Translations under genes and position numbers: made by a program
Source of the DNA: Hexactinellida sp. DTS-2022
Taxonomy: Eukaryota > Porifera > Hexactinellida
Direction of reading: 5' to 3'
NCBI GenBank assembly: GCA_028753945.1
Contig: JAPNXP010000013.1
Location: forward strand, 1,240,001 to 1,304,000
DNA length: 64,000 bases
The notes under the pieces: model-generated
The model's input: only the letters and a program-made list of their open reading frames with translations
Told to the model about the DNA's origin: nothing
Database searches by the model: none
In this document: piece by piece, positions 20,975 through 33,300 of the stretch
How the letters are laid out: each line of letters begins with the position of its first letter
How positions within the stretch are numbered: the stretch's first letter is position 1

Positions 20975-21300
20975 AAGTCCAAGCCCATCCCTTATCAGAA
21001 GGGCTTAAGCCCAAGCCATTTTTCTAAGCCTTTTTGAAAAAGGGCTTAAGTCCAAGCTCAAGCCCTTAATAAAGGGCTTAAGTCCGGGATTAAGTATTTT
21101 ACTTTAGAAATCCATACCGTATTATATTGAATAAGTGCCTTAAAAAGGGCTTGAAAGGGCTTGAAGCTCATCTATAAAGGGCTTAAGTCCAAGTCCGGAC
21201 TTAAGCCCTTTAATTAAAGGAGGGCTTAAGTCCGGATTTAAGCCCTCTCAAAAATGGGCTTAAGTCCAAAGGGCTTAAGCCCTTTGGGGCTTGACCCCAT
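20975..21300. repeat. GGGCTTAAGTCC inverted/tandem repeat cluster
   Basis: More than ten copies of GGGCTTAAG or its inverse are spread over 325 bp with irregular spacing, able to form many alternative hairpins. The last part (GGGGCTTGACCCCATGCC) recalls the B-box-like border of the 74-bp array at 2500-3085, which also contains ACTTAAG cores, so the two may be related. Confidence 0.65.
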
Positions 21301-21310
21301 GCCTGCAGTA

Positions 21311-21568
21311 GTATCTATATATAAAAAGAGGAATTGTTGTGTGTTTGTTTGTTTGTTTGTTTGTTTGTTTGTGTGTTTGTTTGTTTGTCCAGAATTAATT
21401 GGAAAGACTACGAGTCCCAGAAAGCTGAAAATTTGTATACAGGGGTAATTTTATACTGCGACAACGATCTATTGGTTTTTGAAGAGAAATATTCACATTT
21501 GAAGGTGACAAAATATGTTAGCCAATTAAATTCGAGGGTTTGTTAGTATGGATTAGCAGATTTCATCA
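21311..21568 (+). mobile_element. Helitron-like element, copy 3, 5' part (split by R1)
   Basis: It starts TATCTATATATAAAAAGAGG, then a TTTG run and the conserved TTGGAAAGACTACGAGTCCC and AGAAAGCTGAAAATTTG leader. The retrotransposon R1 follows at once, and the 3' part resumes at 26040. The Cys/Val-rich frames here are just the TTTG microsatellite. Confidence 0.6.
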
Positions 21569-21572
21569 ATAG

Positions 21573-21722
21573 TGTTATAGTTTAGTCGATTGTTAACCAA
21601 CCTTAGTAGTTGCTCTTAGCTCGTACTAGTTATTGTGTGTTTAGTTAGACTTCACTAATGTCTATATTTATTTGTATTTCTATTAATCAACTTATTATTC
21701 ATTTGTTTACAAGTTCTCAACA
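21573..21722 (+). repeat. 5' LTR of R1
   Basis: This is a 150-bp direct repeat with TG...CA borders, nearly identical to 25886-26035. Confidence 0.92.
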
Positions 21723-21746
21723 TAAATACAAATACTATCAGACAAA

Positions 21747-24700
21747 ATGGCAACGCCGATCTCCATTGGAATTCCACCGTTGCGTGAAGGACAGACAATT
21801 ACCTCGTGGCGACCACATTTCGAAGCGGCGGTATCCACCATAATACAGGGGGAAGGAGGTGCCAAAGCAGCGATCAGACTACTGCCAGCTTATATCAATC
21901 GAGGGAAAATGGAGTGCAAAGTGGTAATAGGTGCACTAGAAACAGAATCACTCCAAGCCGCGTTCGAATACCTAATAGAGCGACTAGACCCCAAAGCAGA
22001 CGAATTTGCTGCCACTGAGAGATTCCGACTCATGACGTGGCCACCTGGTGAAACCGCTATGGATTTCTTCGCGAGGTACTTAGAAGAGGCAAAGATAGCA
22101 CAGATCACCCCCAAACAAGCTTGCAGATTTATGGTAACTCAACTTCCTCAAGAAGTGCAGCCGAAACTCAAAGAATGGGTAACTCCGCAAATAGCAGACC
22201 TCTCTGAGGACGGGGCTGTCAAATTCGCAGCGGAGATTCGGCAAGTGCTGCAGAGTAAAGGGATACCTCTCGACAAAGGATGGCGCGGTGTGAACTCCCC
22301 CAAGGTGTGTTACGCGAAGACTATCGAAGTAACGTCGGGCGCTGACCAGAGCGCAGTGTCAAGCGAAGATGATGAGGATACGGTCCAAACGGTTCGCGTA
22401 CGCGGATCAGATACTAGGTTTCCGAAGAGTAAGAAGGCAACGCCCTCAGAACGGAAGTGCTTCGGAGCAACACCTTGTGTAATTGACAGGGGTACAGTAG
22501 AGAGACTGAACCTAACTCAAATAATAGAACACGAGCCTAGTAAGGTGTATGGGCTGTGCAACAGTCCCGTGCAGGTCTTGGGGTACATGATGGCCAAGGT
22601 AAAAGTTGGTTCGCACAGACCGGTAGTGCAGAAAATACAGGTACTCGACACTGAAGAACCCACGGTGCTTCTCGGCCGTCAGCTAATGCAAAAGCTGGGT
22701 ACGGTTTCATTCGACTTTCAGAATAGCAGGATCAAGATTGGGGATACTTGGGAGTCTTATGAGACAGAGATATGTGGCGGAACTCCGCTGGCCAGGGCTC
22801 AAGTAGCAAAGCAAGACGAAGAAGTTGAAAATCCTAGCAGAAGAAAGCATCCCAATCTGATTAATCAAAAGTTACCGCGTGAGGAACACTCTAAGCTCGA
22901 GAAAATTATCGAGAAGTTCCATCATGGATTTGCACTGAATCACAAGAAACCGTCACGTACCAAGCTATCAACTTATCACGCTATTGTGACTGCGGACGCG
23001 TTACCTCAGAAGAGCCGCCCGAGAAGAGTTCCCCCGAAGTGGGAAGAGGAGATAAACAGACAATTAGAGGATATGCTAGCAGCTCGCCCACCGATAGTGA
23101 AACCCAGCTCGTCGCCTTGGGCTTCAGACGTGGTCCTTGTTAGAAAGAAGGACGGTAGCCTGCGGTTCGCAGTGGATTACAGACGTCTGAATAAGATTAC
23201 TAAGAGGGATGAATACAGCTTACCGAATCCACAAAGCATATTTGATAAGCTTCGCGGGAGTCACTATTTCTCCAAGTTAGATATAGCTTCTGCTTACTGG
23301 ACTATTCCAATTCGCCCAAAAGACACAGAAAAGACAGCGTTCCACACACCACGTGGGTTGTTTGAGATGTTGGCTATGCCATTTGGACTTTGCAACAGCC
23401 AGGCTACTTTTCAGAGGGTAATGGACCAAGCATTAAACGGGCTTAACAACGTAGAGAGTTACGTGGATGACATTTTGGTGTATTCACAAACATTTACGGA
23501 ACATCTTGACCACCTTACTCGGGTGTTCGAGAGGTTGGACGAGGCGGGGCTGCAACTGAGGATGGACAAGTGCCAGCTAGGCTTCGAATCCGTTGATTTC
23601 CTAGGGCACTGGCTATCACGAGGGGGGAGAAGCCCACTGAATGGCTATGTAGAAAGAGTGCGAAACTTCTCTAGGCCGCAAAGTTTCCCAATTGCAACGC
23701 TTCCTCGGCACGGTGAACTACTATCGTTGCTACATCCAGAACATTGCTAGTATAGCTGGGCCGTTATATTCTCTCACGCGTAAAGGGGTAAAATGGGATT
23801 GGGACGCTGGATGCGAGGAGGCATTCCAACATCTACGCCGGGTGTTATCTGGGGACCCGGTCACATTGACCTTCCCAGACTGGAGACAGGCTTTCCATAT
23901 TGAAACAGACGCTTGTGGAACGGGAATAGGAGCAGTGCTTGGACAGATTGACGAAGCAACTCAGAAAGTGAGACCCCTCGAGTACTACTCATCCGCACTT
24001 AGCCCCAGCCAGAAGAATTATTCGGCCGGGCAACTAGAGACGTGGGCAGTAATTGCGGCAACTCGCAAATGGAGTGTTTATTTGAAAGGTGCTTAGAGGG
24101 TAGTAGTGCACACCGATCATTCTCCCTTGAGATGGCTCCAAAATCAAAAAGACCCCAAACCTACATTCGCCAGGTGGTTAATGGAGCTTCAAGGAATACC
24201 CCTAGAGATTGCCGTACGCCCTGGGAGGGAAAACATCGTGGCAGACTACCTCAGTCGGAATCTAGAAGCCAAATTCGATGAGGAGGTTAATTCAGAAGAT
24301 GCCTTTGAGGACAAAATCTACGTGACGGAATCCACACAAAGTCTCCCGGCCAAGATTGCAGAAGGACAATCAAGGGATCCAGTTATCGAGGACGCACTCA
24401 GACAACTGAGATCAAGTGAAAGGGTAATAACTGGGGGTCTCAGGAAAGTAGGAGAACGTCTTAAAGTGGTACAAGGGAAACTCTTCTTCCAGGACAGGAT
24501 AGTGGTACCGAAACAGATAAAATGCGAGGTAATTGAACAGGTACACTCACAGCACCATTTCGGAAAAGCCGGCACATTACAATCACTGCGGAAGAATTTT
24601 TTCTGGGTCGGGATGGCTAGGGACGTAGAGAAGTCCTGCCGGAATTGCTTAGTTTGCCACAAATCAAAACCTTCCAATAAGGGCAAAGAACCGATTCGCG

Positions 24701-25866
24701 AAATGTGTGGATACGAAGGGAGACCTGGGTACGCAGTGGGCATCGATATCGGGACGCTTCCCTGATCAGAGGATGGATATCACTACTTTCTGTTGATAGT
24801 TGACCTGTTCAGCAGACACATAGAGGTCCAGCCGATGAAAGACCAACGAGCAGCGACAATCGTGAAAGCTTTTGAAGAAGCCTGGGTTTACAAAGGACAT
24901 GGTGTCCCAAAGGTGGTATTGAGTGACCAGGGGCCGAACGTAGACGGCGAAACATTCAGAACGTTCTGCCATGCACTCGGTGTAAACAAGAGGAGAACGA
25001 CACTCTACCGACCTCAGTCAGATGGGATGTCAGAGAGAAATATCGGAATGGTCAAGCAAGTCATTCGTTGCCTGCAGCAGGACAGGCAATTAGATAGAGG
25101 TTCTTGGCCATCCTTGCTCTCCGAAGTTTCATTCCACTGCAATGCAATGGTGAATAGTACGACTCGAGTCTCTCCACACATGTTAACGTATGGTCGTGAG
25201 CCTCTGAGCCCTCTCGACGCATGGTGCAATGAGTTACAGGAATGCGAAAGTAATACACACAGCGAATACACGTACTTGGAATCCTTAAGACGCAAGCAAG
25301 CAGAGCTCAACTCGATTGCGAAGGAGTATTCTGATCAAAACCTCAGGAAAGCGAGGGAGAGGTGTAACAAAGGAAAATCTGAATCACAGGTCTCAAGTGG
25401 AGATCTGGTCCTTCTCAGGAGGAATGCTAGAGAGGATTCACTAGTTCCCAGGTTCGACGGACCATATCAAGTACTCGCGCGGAGAGAAGCTGACGTGAAA
25501 CTCAGACTGACCCACCGGGATAAGTGGGTACACTTGGATCACTGCAAGCAATACTAAGGAACCATCCCAATTACGTTCCAAACTCCTGCAACCCAAACGA
25601 CAGAACCCCAGGCGTTGATGGGTCAAAGAGAAGAGAACTCTGACCCCCCTAACAGTTATACTCAAAATGAAGGTGATAGAGCAGGTACAGTTGATAGTAC
25701 AGTGAGTGGAGACTACGAGGAATTAGATACGATCCCAGAGGATCGTGGAGGAGAAATGGGAACGAGACGTTACCCAATAAGAGATCGGAGACGTCCACAG
25801 TATCTTGGAGATTACGTGACATGGGACGAAGCACCACAACGCGAATATCCCCCTCAGACAAAGTGA
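21747..25866 (+). pseudogene. R1 gag-pol, interrupted
   Basis: The first frame (21747 to about 23680) covers a gag-like N-terminus of about 180 residues, a protease-like region and the reverse transcriptase with an intact YVDD box. A one-base slip near 23680 moves to the next frame. That frame is then broken by TAG at 24094-24096 and TGA at 24763-24765 and ends at 25557. It carries RNase H (ETDACGTGIG, HTDHSPL), the integrase zinc site (HHFGKAG...CLVCHKSK) and the core (IVDLFSRH, LSDQGPN, SDGMSERN). The protease active-site Asp motif and the gag zinc knuckle are absent, as if a short piece was lost near 22400-22470. A downstream frame at 25615-25866 resembles the usual Pol tail. Confidence 0.85.
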
Positions 25867-25885
25867 GATTTCCGAAAGGGGGTGA

Positions 25886-26035
25886 TGTTATAGTTTAGTC
25901 GATTGTTAACCAACCTTACTAGTTGCTCTTAGCTCGCACTAGTTATTGTGTGTTTAGTTAGACTTCACTAATGTCTATATTTATTTGTATTTCTATTAAT
26001 CAACTTATTATTCATTTGTTTACAAGTTCTCAACA
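25886..26035 (+). repeat. 3' LTR of R1
   Basis: This is a 150-bp repeat matching 21573-21722. Confidence 0.92.
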
Positions 26036-26039
26036 ATAG

Positions 26040-26373
26040 TATAAATAGATTGTGCATAATAGAAATATTTTCTGAGGCTGCAATTTGATTGATTGAAAAT
26101 AAATTCATTTAACCAATCAATCATTAGTCTATTCTATTGCCTGTTTTTCTTTTAGTATTATTTTGATTCGAGCTTTCTTATCGTGCAACTGAAATTTATT
26201 GAGCTATTAAAGCTCATTATTAATGTGATTGGCTGATTGCTTTTGGGGAGGGAAAGGCCGCGAAGCGGCAATTAATTGTATCGCGTAGTGCCTAATACGA
26301 ACGAACAAAAGTCGCTTCGCGACTTTTGTGAGAGAGTGATCCGTCGCGAAGCGACAGAGACCGAAGGGCTCGT
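26040..26373 (+). mobile_element. Helitron-like element, copy 3, 3' part
   Basis: It contains the serial GCCGCGAAGCGGC and GTCGCTTCGCGAC/GTCGCGAAGCGAC hairpins and ends GACCGAAGGGCTCGT. It is the continuation of 21311-21568 across R1. Confidence 0.6.
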
Positions 26374-26470
26374 ATATTAAAAGCGGAATTGTTGTCTGTG
26401 TGTGTGTTTGTGTGTTTGTCCAGAATTGATTGGAAAGACTACGAGTCCCAGAAAGCTGAAAATTTATTTC
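26374..26470 (+). mobile_element. Helitron-like 5' leader joined head-to-tail
   Basis: Directly after the 3' end of copy 3 comes a new ATATTAAAAGCGGAATTGTT leader with the same conserved block, lost after about 26465. From 26471 to 26851 I recognise nothing. Confidence 0.5.
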
Positions 26471-26851
26471 CTACGCCCCTGGGTACATGTCACTGATACC
26501 TTTTCGGCAATTATAATTAATTTGAAAAAACAAACAAAATTGTTTTCCATAGCTTATGTAGATAAATATTTAATAACGAATAATATCCAAAGTGTAAGTA
26601 ATGTATTTGGGACAAGACCTTGGAAATATAATTTATTACTATAATAAAAGGTTAGTACATTCCTTAACATAATTTATATATCGGTATAATGTAGGAAACC
26701 TATCAACCCATTTTGAAGTTAATTTGCCTCAGGATAAATACAAATAATGAGATGGAATAAAAATATGTTATCAAGTAATCTGATGGCAAGAGTGAGTTAT
26801 TAAGTATTAAATAGAAGTCATTCTGGTAAATAAAAATAAATGATTACATAA

Positions 26852-27778
26852 TTACACGAATTCAACACTCGACTGTAGTCCCTTAGAGTGAAAAAGTTTT
26901 TTCCTTTGAATTCTCATTTGATTAGTCAAGACATTCTCAAGGTCATAACCCACTAATCTTTCAAAACTGTCATGTTGTTTCCCATAGGATTGAGAAAGAT
27001 GACAATTAGTTTTGTTTCGATCTGCGTGGTGTGTGAGTCGACACTGACTGGCATGTCTCTGGGGGCTGTCAACAAAATAGAGTGGTATTTGGCCAAATTC
27101 TTCAGTTTTATTGTTCCTAGAAGAGTGTCGTAATGGGTAAACTGGTCGGCTATGCAGACAGTTTAAATTATTTAGAGTTTGCCTACTTAGACACGAACCC
27201 AAGACCTCTTGTTCATCAGAATAATCAATTTGTCGGGAAAGTAAGGGGTCTTTCTTGTTCGAAGCTAGAATAGGATCAAGCCTGGGAATATGGTTAGAGT
27301 GTGTGTAATGCTCTCTAGCAGGGGTTTCTAAGTATACCGGACGAGTGTTAGATAATTTGACAAAATAATTATAAAGATCTCTTTTTTGCTTATCTAAAGT
27401 AATATAGAGTTCAGAATTTATCTTAGATTTTAACTGATCGTTGATCCTAGAGAAAACACGTTCTGACCAAATATAATAAAGGTTATCTCGCTTTCTGTAT
27501 TTAAGACGGGAACTCATCTGTAGAAGCCAATCGATATGTTCACTGAGCTCAACCTCTGAGGAGATTAGAGGCAAGCAGAGCTGTGAACAAGTTTTCTCTT
27601 GTTCCGGATCTGTCAATGTCTGTCTACCCCTGGATGAAGATTGACCTAAATATTCATTAAATTTCAACGAAGATAGGTAGCGGGAATATCTTTCTGTTCT
27701 GTACTTAACCCTACTTGGAAATGATAGCATGTCTGGAGAATAAAATGTAGTCATTGAATTGCTAATAATACAATTCAA
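26852..27778 (-). CDS. FAM228-like protein
   Basis: The 308-aa frame starts 267 bp downstream of the HIRA stop on the same strand. The centre (about residues 70-150) has a basic-aromatic helix pair: RKRDNLYYIWSERVF, then a KINSELY turn, then KQKRDLYNYFVKL, and VYLETPAREHY. This order resembles the conserved block of FAM228 proteins, which are poorly characterised. The C-terminal half is polar and rich in His, Arg and Ser. No signal peptide or membrane segment is seen. The family call rests on pattern memory only, so it could be another small coiled-coil protein. Confidence 0.5.
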   Translation of the reverse strand: MNCIISNSMTTFYSPDMLSFPSRVKYRTERYSRYLSSLKFNEYLGQSSSRGRQTLTDPEQEKTCSQLCLPLISSEVELSEHIDWLLQMSSRLKYRKRDNLYYIWSERVFSRINDQLKSKINSELYITLDKQKRDLYNYFVKLSNTRPVYLETPAREHYTHSNHIPRLDPILASNKKDPLLSRQIDYSDEQEVLGSCLSRQTLNNLNCLHSRPVYPLRHSSRNNKTEEFGQIPLYFVDSPQRHASQCRLTHHADRNKTNCHLSQSYGKQHDSFERLVGYDLENVLTNQMRIQRKKLFHSKGLQSSVEFV

Positions 27779-28045
27779 TTAAATAAATAAAAATTAGATA
27801 AGGAATAGATGAAGAGGTTATTCATATGTAGGTACGAATTGTTGATAGCTTAAAAAGAGAAAAAAAAGTCAAAATTATGCAAATTGAATTGAAATCGGAA
27901 TAAGAATATACGTACCATACTAGGGAATAAATAATAAAATAGATTAAACGATTGTATTTTAAGAGAAAAGAAGGAAACGAAAAAATATAGTTGACTTTTA
28001 ATGCAAATGAGAATTATTACATTAAAACACAAGCTGAGGAACAAT

Positions 28046-30309
28046 CTAAAATTTGTATTTAGATGATAAGTCCATCGATTCCGAAAATTCAGTGTATATC
28101 TTTTGGAGACGAACATTTTTAGCTACAATTCCCAAAACAGTCGTGATTACCGTACAATTTGGTGATACTAATGTTTGTAAAGGGGTTTGTTCGGTTGATT
28201 CAGATATATCAAGCATGGGTTGTATAAGTTCAGTGAGCAATTCTCTTAACTGGGATTCCAACTCGTGTTCAGTAAGAAACTGAACATAACGAAGCAACCA
28301 ACGGTGAAAATCATTCTTAGAGTTCATTGCTAATGCACTATTAAGTTGAGATTCAATAAAAAGCTTGCTTCTAGCGATCGAACTGACTCCAGATACAAGT
28401 AGAGAAGAAAATGGGTGAGTTATGTAGCCCGCTTGTGAGTCAAGCGAATAGGTCAATTGTATGTTCTGCCAGCAAGAGAGTTGTTTATTGAAGAGAAACG
28501 AGGTATCATTTGAAAGAGTCAAGATAGGCCCACACTCACGGACTGAAAAATTAATGATTTCTATTTTCTTGTTTGCCAGTAGAGGAGATACGGGCTGAGA
28601 TGCAAGTACGCATCGCATTGTTGACAAGTTCCACATGTACAAGTTAAACTGAGCTGTGATAATAAGAAGAGAATTGTCGCTTATAACAATTTTAGTAACT
28701 TTAGATGGTAATTGTAATGGAGCTATTATTCTACGCCCAGAACTAGTGAAAATGTGTAGGCTGCAATCCACACAGGAAGTAACCACATGATTGTCAGTAC
28801 AACAGTAAGAAATAACTTGACTAGAAAGAGTAGCATCCCAGAGCTTAGAAAGTACAGAACTAGGTTCGACAGTAATGACTCTAATAAGAGCGCCAAACAA
28901 CATGGTGTTGTCAATATGTAGTGAGTATTGAGATGTGTCGTGGGAAAATGAGGGAGGAATGGAGTCTAACTCGATAAGTGTTTCTTTAGTCTCGTAAGTT
29001 TTTTCTGAGAGGAGAGGAGGAGTGCTGTGGATTATGGATAGCGTGGGAATTGTTGTTTGAATCGCTTTAGATTGACTAATATCTACGTTTTCTGAGCAAA
29101 TTGATGGAATTTTTGTCCCACTGGATGTAGAGACAACAGAAACCTTCTCAACAGAGATAATGTCATTAGGAGGAATGGGGGTTATAATACTGGAGTTCAT
29201 TTTATTAGTTGTCACGGAAGAAGTAACATTTGTATTTATATTTACATTAGTTAGCGTAGAAACATTGGAAATTGTAGTAGATTCTGGGATTAAATGATTT
29301 TGGATAGTATAGGTTGATATATTGGGAGGAGGGATAGGATCGGAGTTAAGAGGTGAAGAGATAAATTTGGGCGTAATTCTCCTTTTACCTTCCTTAGTAC
29401 GTATTTCAACTTGTTCTGTGACATGATGTTGAGATGTAATAGGCGCTCTTATAGGATTGGACTGGGAGTTCCCATTAGTTAAAGGCAGAATAGGAGTGGT
29501 GTCTTTCAAAGCAAGCAACATTGGGGTCTCGATAAGGATATTGGTAGATATTGAATCCGATGCGGAGGGTAGGGATGTGCACCCATATGTATCCATGTGA
29601 AGCTTGAGAAGGAATGAGGACTCCAGAACAATACCGAGCTCTGTTTGAGAGAAAGTGAGATAAGCAATCGTACTATCCCAAGAACAGGCCAGGAGTCGGT
29701 ACCCATCCGAAGACCAAGAGAGGTCGAGAATAGAACTTGAAAAAATTTGCTCCAACAATAAAATCGGTTGAGTTTTTGCAGTACTCCAAATTGAGATTGA
29801 ACTGTCTTTAGAGCCAAGAGCCACAACTGTATGGTTACGTGAAGACTTTAGGTCATAAGAGAAAAGATTAGGATTAAATGCAGCAACTTCTATAGCTTTC
29901 TGATGTCCAACTAAAGATTTATCTGATTGCCAGTTGTTTCTGTCAACAATGTTAGACACAGGAAAAGTATTATTAAGTGCATGTGCTGTGACAATATTAC
30001 GTCCATCAGGTGACCAAGATAATCTTAAAAGATGAGTTGTACCCGAGCAGTTATTAAAAGGTTCAGTTAGCTGAGTTTCCAAACCCCAATCTTCTGTTCG
30101 CCATACTCGGAGACTGCGATCATCAGACTGAGAAGCAAGATACTTTCCAATAGGATCCCAACAAACACCTTTTACCATTCCTGAGTGTTGTTTAATGATA
30201 TGAAGCTTTTCAGGTAAACGGACACCATTCCAAACAATGATAGAATTATCGACACTGCACGAGGCGAGGTAGTTGTCAGAAAGTGACCAACCCAGGTCTA
30301 GAATTTCAC
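28046..30309 (-). CDS. HIRA: HIRA exon 2
   Basis: The acceptor TTTATTTAG lies at 30310. The first two bases complete the Gly codon left by exon 1, and the WD repeat continues directly (EILDLGWS, LASCSVDNSIIVWN). The true coding part therefore starts 131 bp upstream of the first Met at 30178. It ends with TAA/TAG-bounded frame at 28046. Confidence 0.95.
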
Positions 30310-33300
30310 CTAAATAAATAGAACACTAAATTATGTGTGAATTAGCACTGTATTGAAATTGGCACAATATATTTTACAGGGAAGGAAATTTGAACCACTG
30401 TAGATTCCTCGACAACGAAGCTGTCCCGTTTCATATAATAACAATATTTTCAATTTTCAATTGATTTAATTACATTTAATATACAACAATAAATTATGTG
30501 CAAACACGAAATTCGTAATCGGTATATTTGCCTAATCATTTAACCGAGTTGTATAATATGTAACTAATTAGGTATGACAATTTAATTCGATGATTATATC
30601 TACACTAATTTCCGTAAATATATGAGATAATTTATATAGAGCTCAGCCTAGTACAGCTCAGCTCAACTAGAGTTCAGTTTTAATTATCTCTTGCGTAAAT
30701 AGTGATTAAATAGTAAAATTTAACAATATATTTTTAATGATTACGTCATCATTCGGTATGAGTAAGCATATTGGCAATCTGGTGTGACCAACGTGTCCGC
30801 CTTATAAATGTACATGACCTATTAAATGATCAGATGTCTATCTCATAGAGAGTGCGAATTATGTGTCATTAAGTGAAGTTTAGCGATTCTCAAAAATGTG
30901 CTAACGAAGTCATATGTTGACGAGGAGTGAGAAATTTTGAGTGCAAACCTCAACTGTTGTCCCCTATATGACAAAAGTCAGATTTCGAAAAACGTCCAGT
31001 TCCTTCAATAAACTCGGAACATAGAAAATAAAGGCAGTAAGATTAGAACTGGGCCACTATACTATAGTATAGTCGGCACAGTAATAATATTTCAAAACAA
31101 ATTCTGTAAATTAGAGGAAATTATAATTTTTAATGAAGTCGTATTCTATTTGGTTGAGTAAGTATTATAATATTCTACGTATATTTATTTTTTGAATTGA
31201 TGACCAATTACCATAAGGGTAAACTAGATGATCGGTTCAATATCTTGGAAAAAATCAAATTCTTCGTGACCAATTACCAAAGACAGATAACTAGACAGAA
31301 CCTCTGTTAGCGGAGAGTATTATGGTATAGCTGCGATGGCCGTGACACTTCTTTACTTGGATTACAATAGAATTTCTAGACAGGCCGTTTACAACATTAG
31401 TTATTTGTTTTATATAACCCGAGCCGTTCGGTATCGATCGCGTTGCGACGAATAACTCAACCAGGGCCGGATTTACCCTTGCTTGGCCCCAAGGCTGAAC
31501 CACACGAGTGGCCCGAAACATGACCGACATTGTTCGAGTCCCCAAATTTCAATTATTTTAACAAACTTAAAAAGTGCCATATTGTTTAGTGCAGGGGTCT
31601 CTGTTAATATTTTTGTTTAGTTTCGAATGACAAATATATTTATAATATATAGAAGTAAGAAATTTTAAGCTTTTCAATCTCAAAGAGCGACACTTCATAA
31701 GTGTCCGTCACCTGGTGTGGCCCTAAGGCTATAGCCTACTTAGCTTAATGGTAAATCCGGCACTGAACTCAACTGCAACGTGATCTCGATTTATTCATTA
31801 AAATATACGTATGTCATACTGTTAGTTATTTCCACTTAACAGCAATAAATTATGTGCATCTTATTTTCCAGTACACAATATAAATTTTAACCATTGAAAA
31901 CACTTTCTAGACAACTTCCAATAGAAGGAAAAAATTTCGATCTAGTTTGTCACCAAGACAACAACACAGTGCCGGATTTAGGATCAATTAATATTAATAC
32001 CTTTTCAGTGCAATATCCCGTCCTAATTTGTGACCAAATACCGGCAGTTACACATTATTTGGGACAATTAATTTTTTGTGTGGTTGAATACTTACTCTGA
32101 TATAACCGGAAAACATAAAGAGCTAACTGAAGTGGAACAAAAGTGTAAAAGTGATATACGTTAATACACAATTAAGCCTTTTTATGGTTGTTAGCTGTTC
32201 GACAATATATGGTGCAACGATACTTTCGATCGTGACCTTCGTTATATAAGGCCTTACTACTGAGTAGATTTTTTCTGGACCATGGATTACTTGAAGGCCA
32301 TTGATTATTAGCTAACATATCTTTATCTCAATAGCTAGTATTGACAGACCAGAGAAATGCATTATAATTGTATAATAACTTAGGAACATGAAATCAAGCA
32401 TACGTAACACCCTTTAGAATTGTGATATATCACCATTTGTTGATGTAATCACTATTTTCGTGGGAATTATCGTATTTTTATAGCCTGCTTTAACATTGTT
32501 AAACGTGTTATAAATATCAAAATTGGTACATGAGGATGTCCATAACTAGTTGAATGAAATATATCGAAATTATAAATGGAATGTTGACACATTCCTCGGT
32601 TGCCAGGGAAATGCATATTTCTTAAAATGAGCCATAACTCAAAAACTATCTATTTTATGTAAACTATGCTAGTACTGATCTATCCGCAATTGGTAACTTC
32701 CTATTCATTGATAATACATTTTCTAGGCCTAACTTCAATAATCTTTTAGATAATGAGATTATTAGCACTGAATTCTTTATATCGTAATACACTCATTATC
32801 TCAAAGATTATTGAAGTTAGGCCTAGAAAATGTATTAACAATGAATTGTAAGTTACCAATTACGGATAGATCAGTACTAGCATAGTATAGTAAGAATCAA
32901 ATAGTATTTAATCGAACAGAGGAAATTCATTGTAAGTCAATTGAGTAATACGTAATATGTACATATAAGTGTAATTATATAGTAGGTAAATTCTGTATTC
33001 AGTAGTTGTGATTCCGTGTTTGATTTCGATATAATTATATCTAAGACGTACTCTAATTATACTATAATTGGTAGCAGAGAGTGGTATGGCAAGTGCACAT
33101 GTGCAGATAGAGAAATTTGAAAATGGCGACATAGAATATTTTCTTGAACACTTTGACATATGTTCGCTCGCGAATGAATGGACGTTAGAAAATAAAGCCT
33201 TGATGGTCGCTACCTGTTTAAGAGGTGAATCATTAGAAGTGTACAAAACTTTCGATGCTGAAAGTAGGTTGAATTTCGAAACAGTGAAATAAAAGTTATT

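Larger units (their letters stand above)
21573..26035 (+). mobile_element. Ty3/gypsy LTR retrotransposon R1
   Basis: The two 150-bp repeats (21573-21722 and 25886-26035) both start TGTTATAG, end CTCAACA and differ at about two positions. A 4-bp target duplication ATAG lies at 21569-21572 and 26036-26039. A purine tract at about 25874-25885 precedes the 3' repeat. The gene order gag, protease, reverse transcriptase, RNase H, integrase is that of Ty3/gypsy. No obvious tRNA primer site follows the 5' repeat. Confidence 0.92.

Noticed and set aside
21254-21448. Cys/Val/Leu/Phe repeat protein
   Set aside because: It is a TTTG microsatellite inside the Helitron-like leader.
24318-24743. 141-aa minus-strand frame
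   Set aside because: It is antisense to the R1 RNase H and integrase region, a shadow of a GC-richer coding stretch.
27850-28116. 88-aa minus-strand frame rich in Phe and Leu
   Set aside because: It lies in another frame over the HIRA 3' end and following AT-rich DNA.
31894-32100. 68-aa plus-strand frame in the HIRA intron
   Set aside because: It is short, has no motif and no splice or transposon context.
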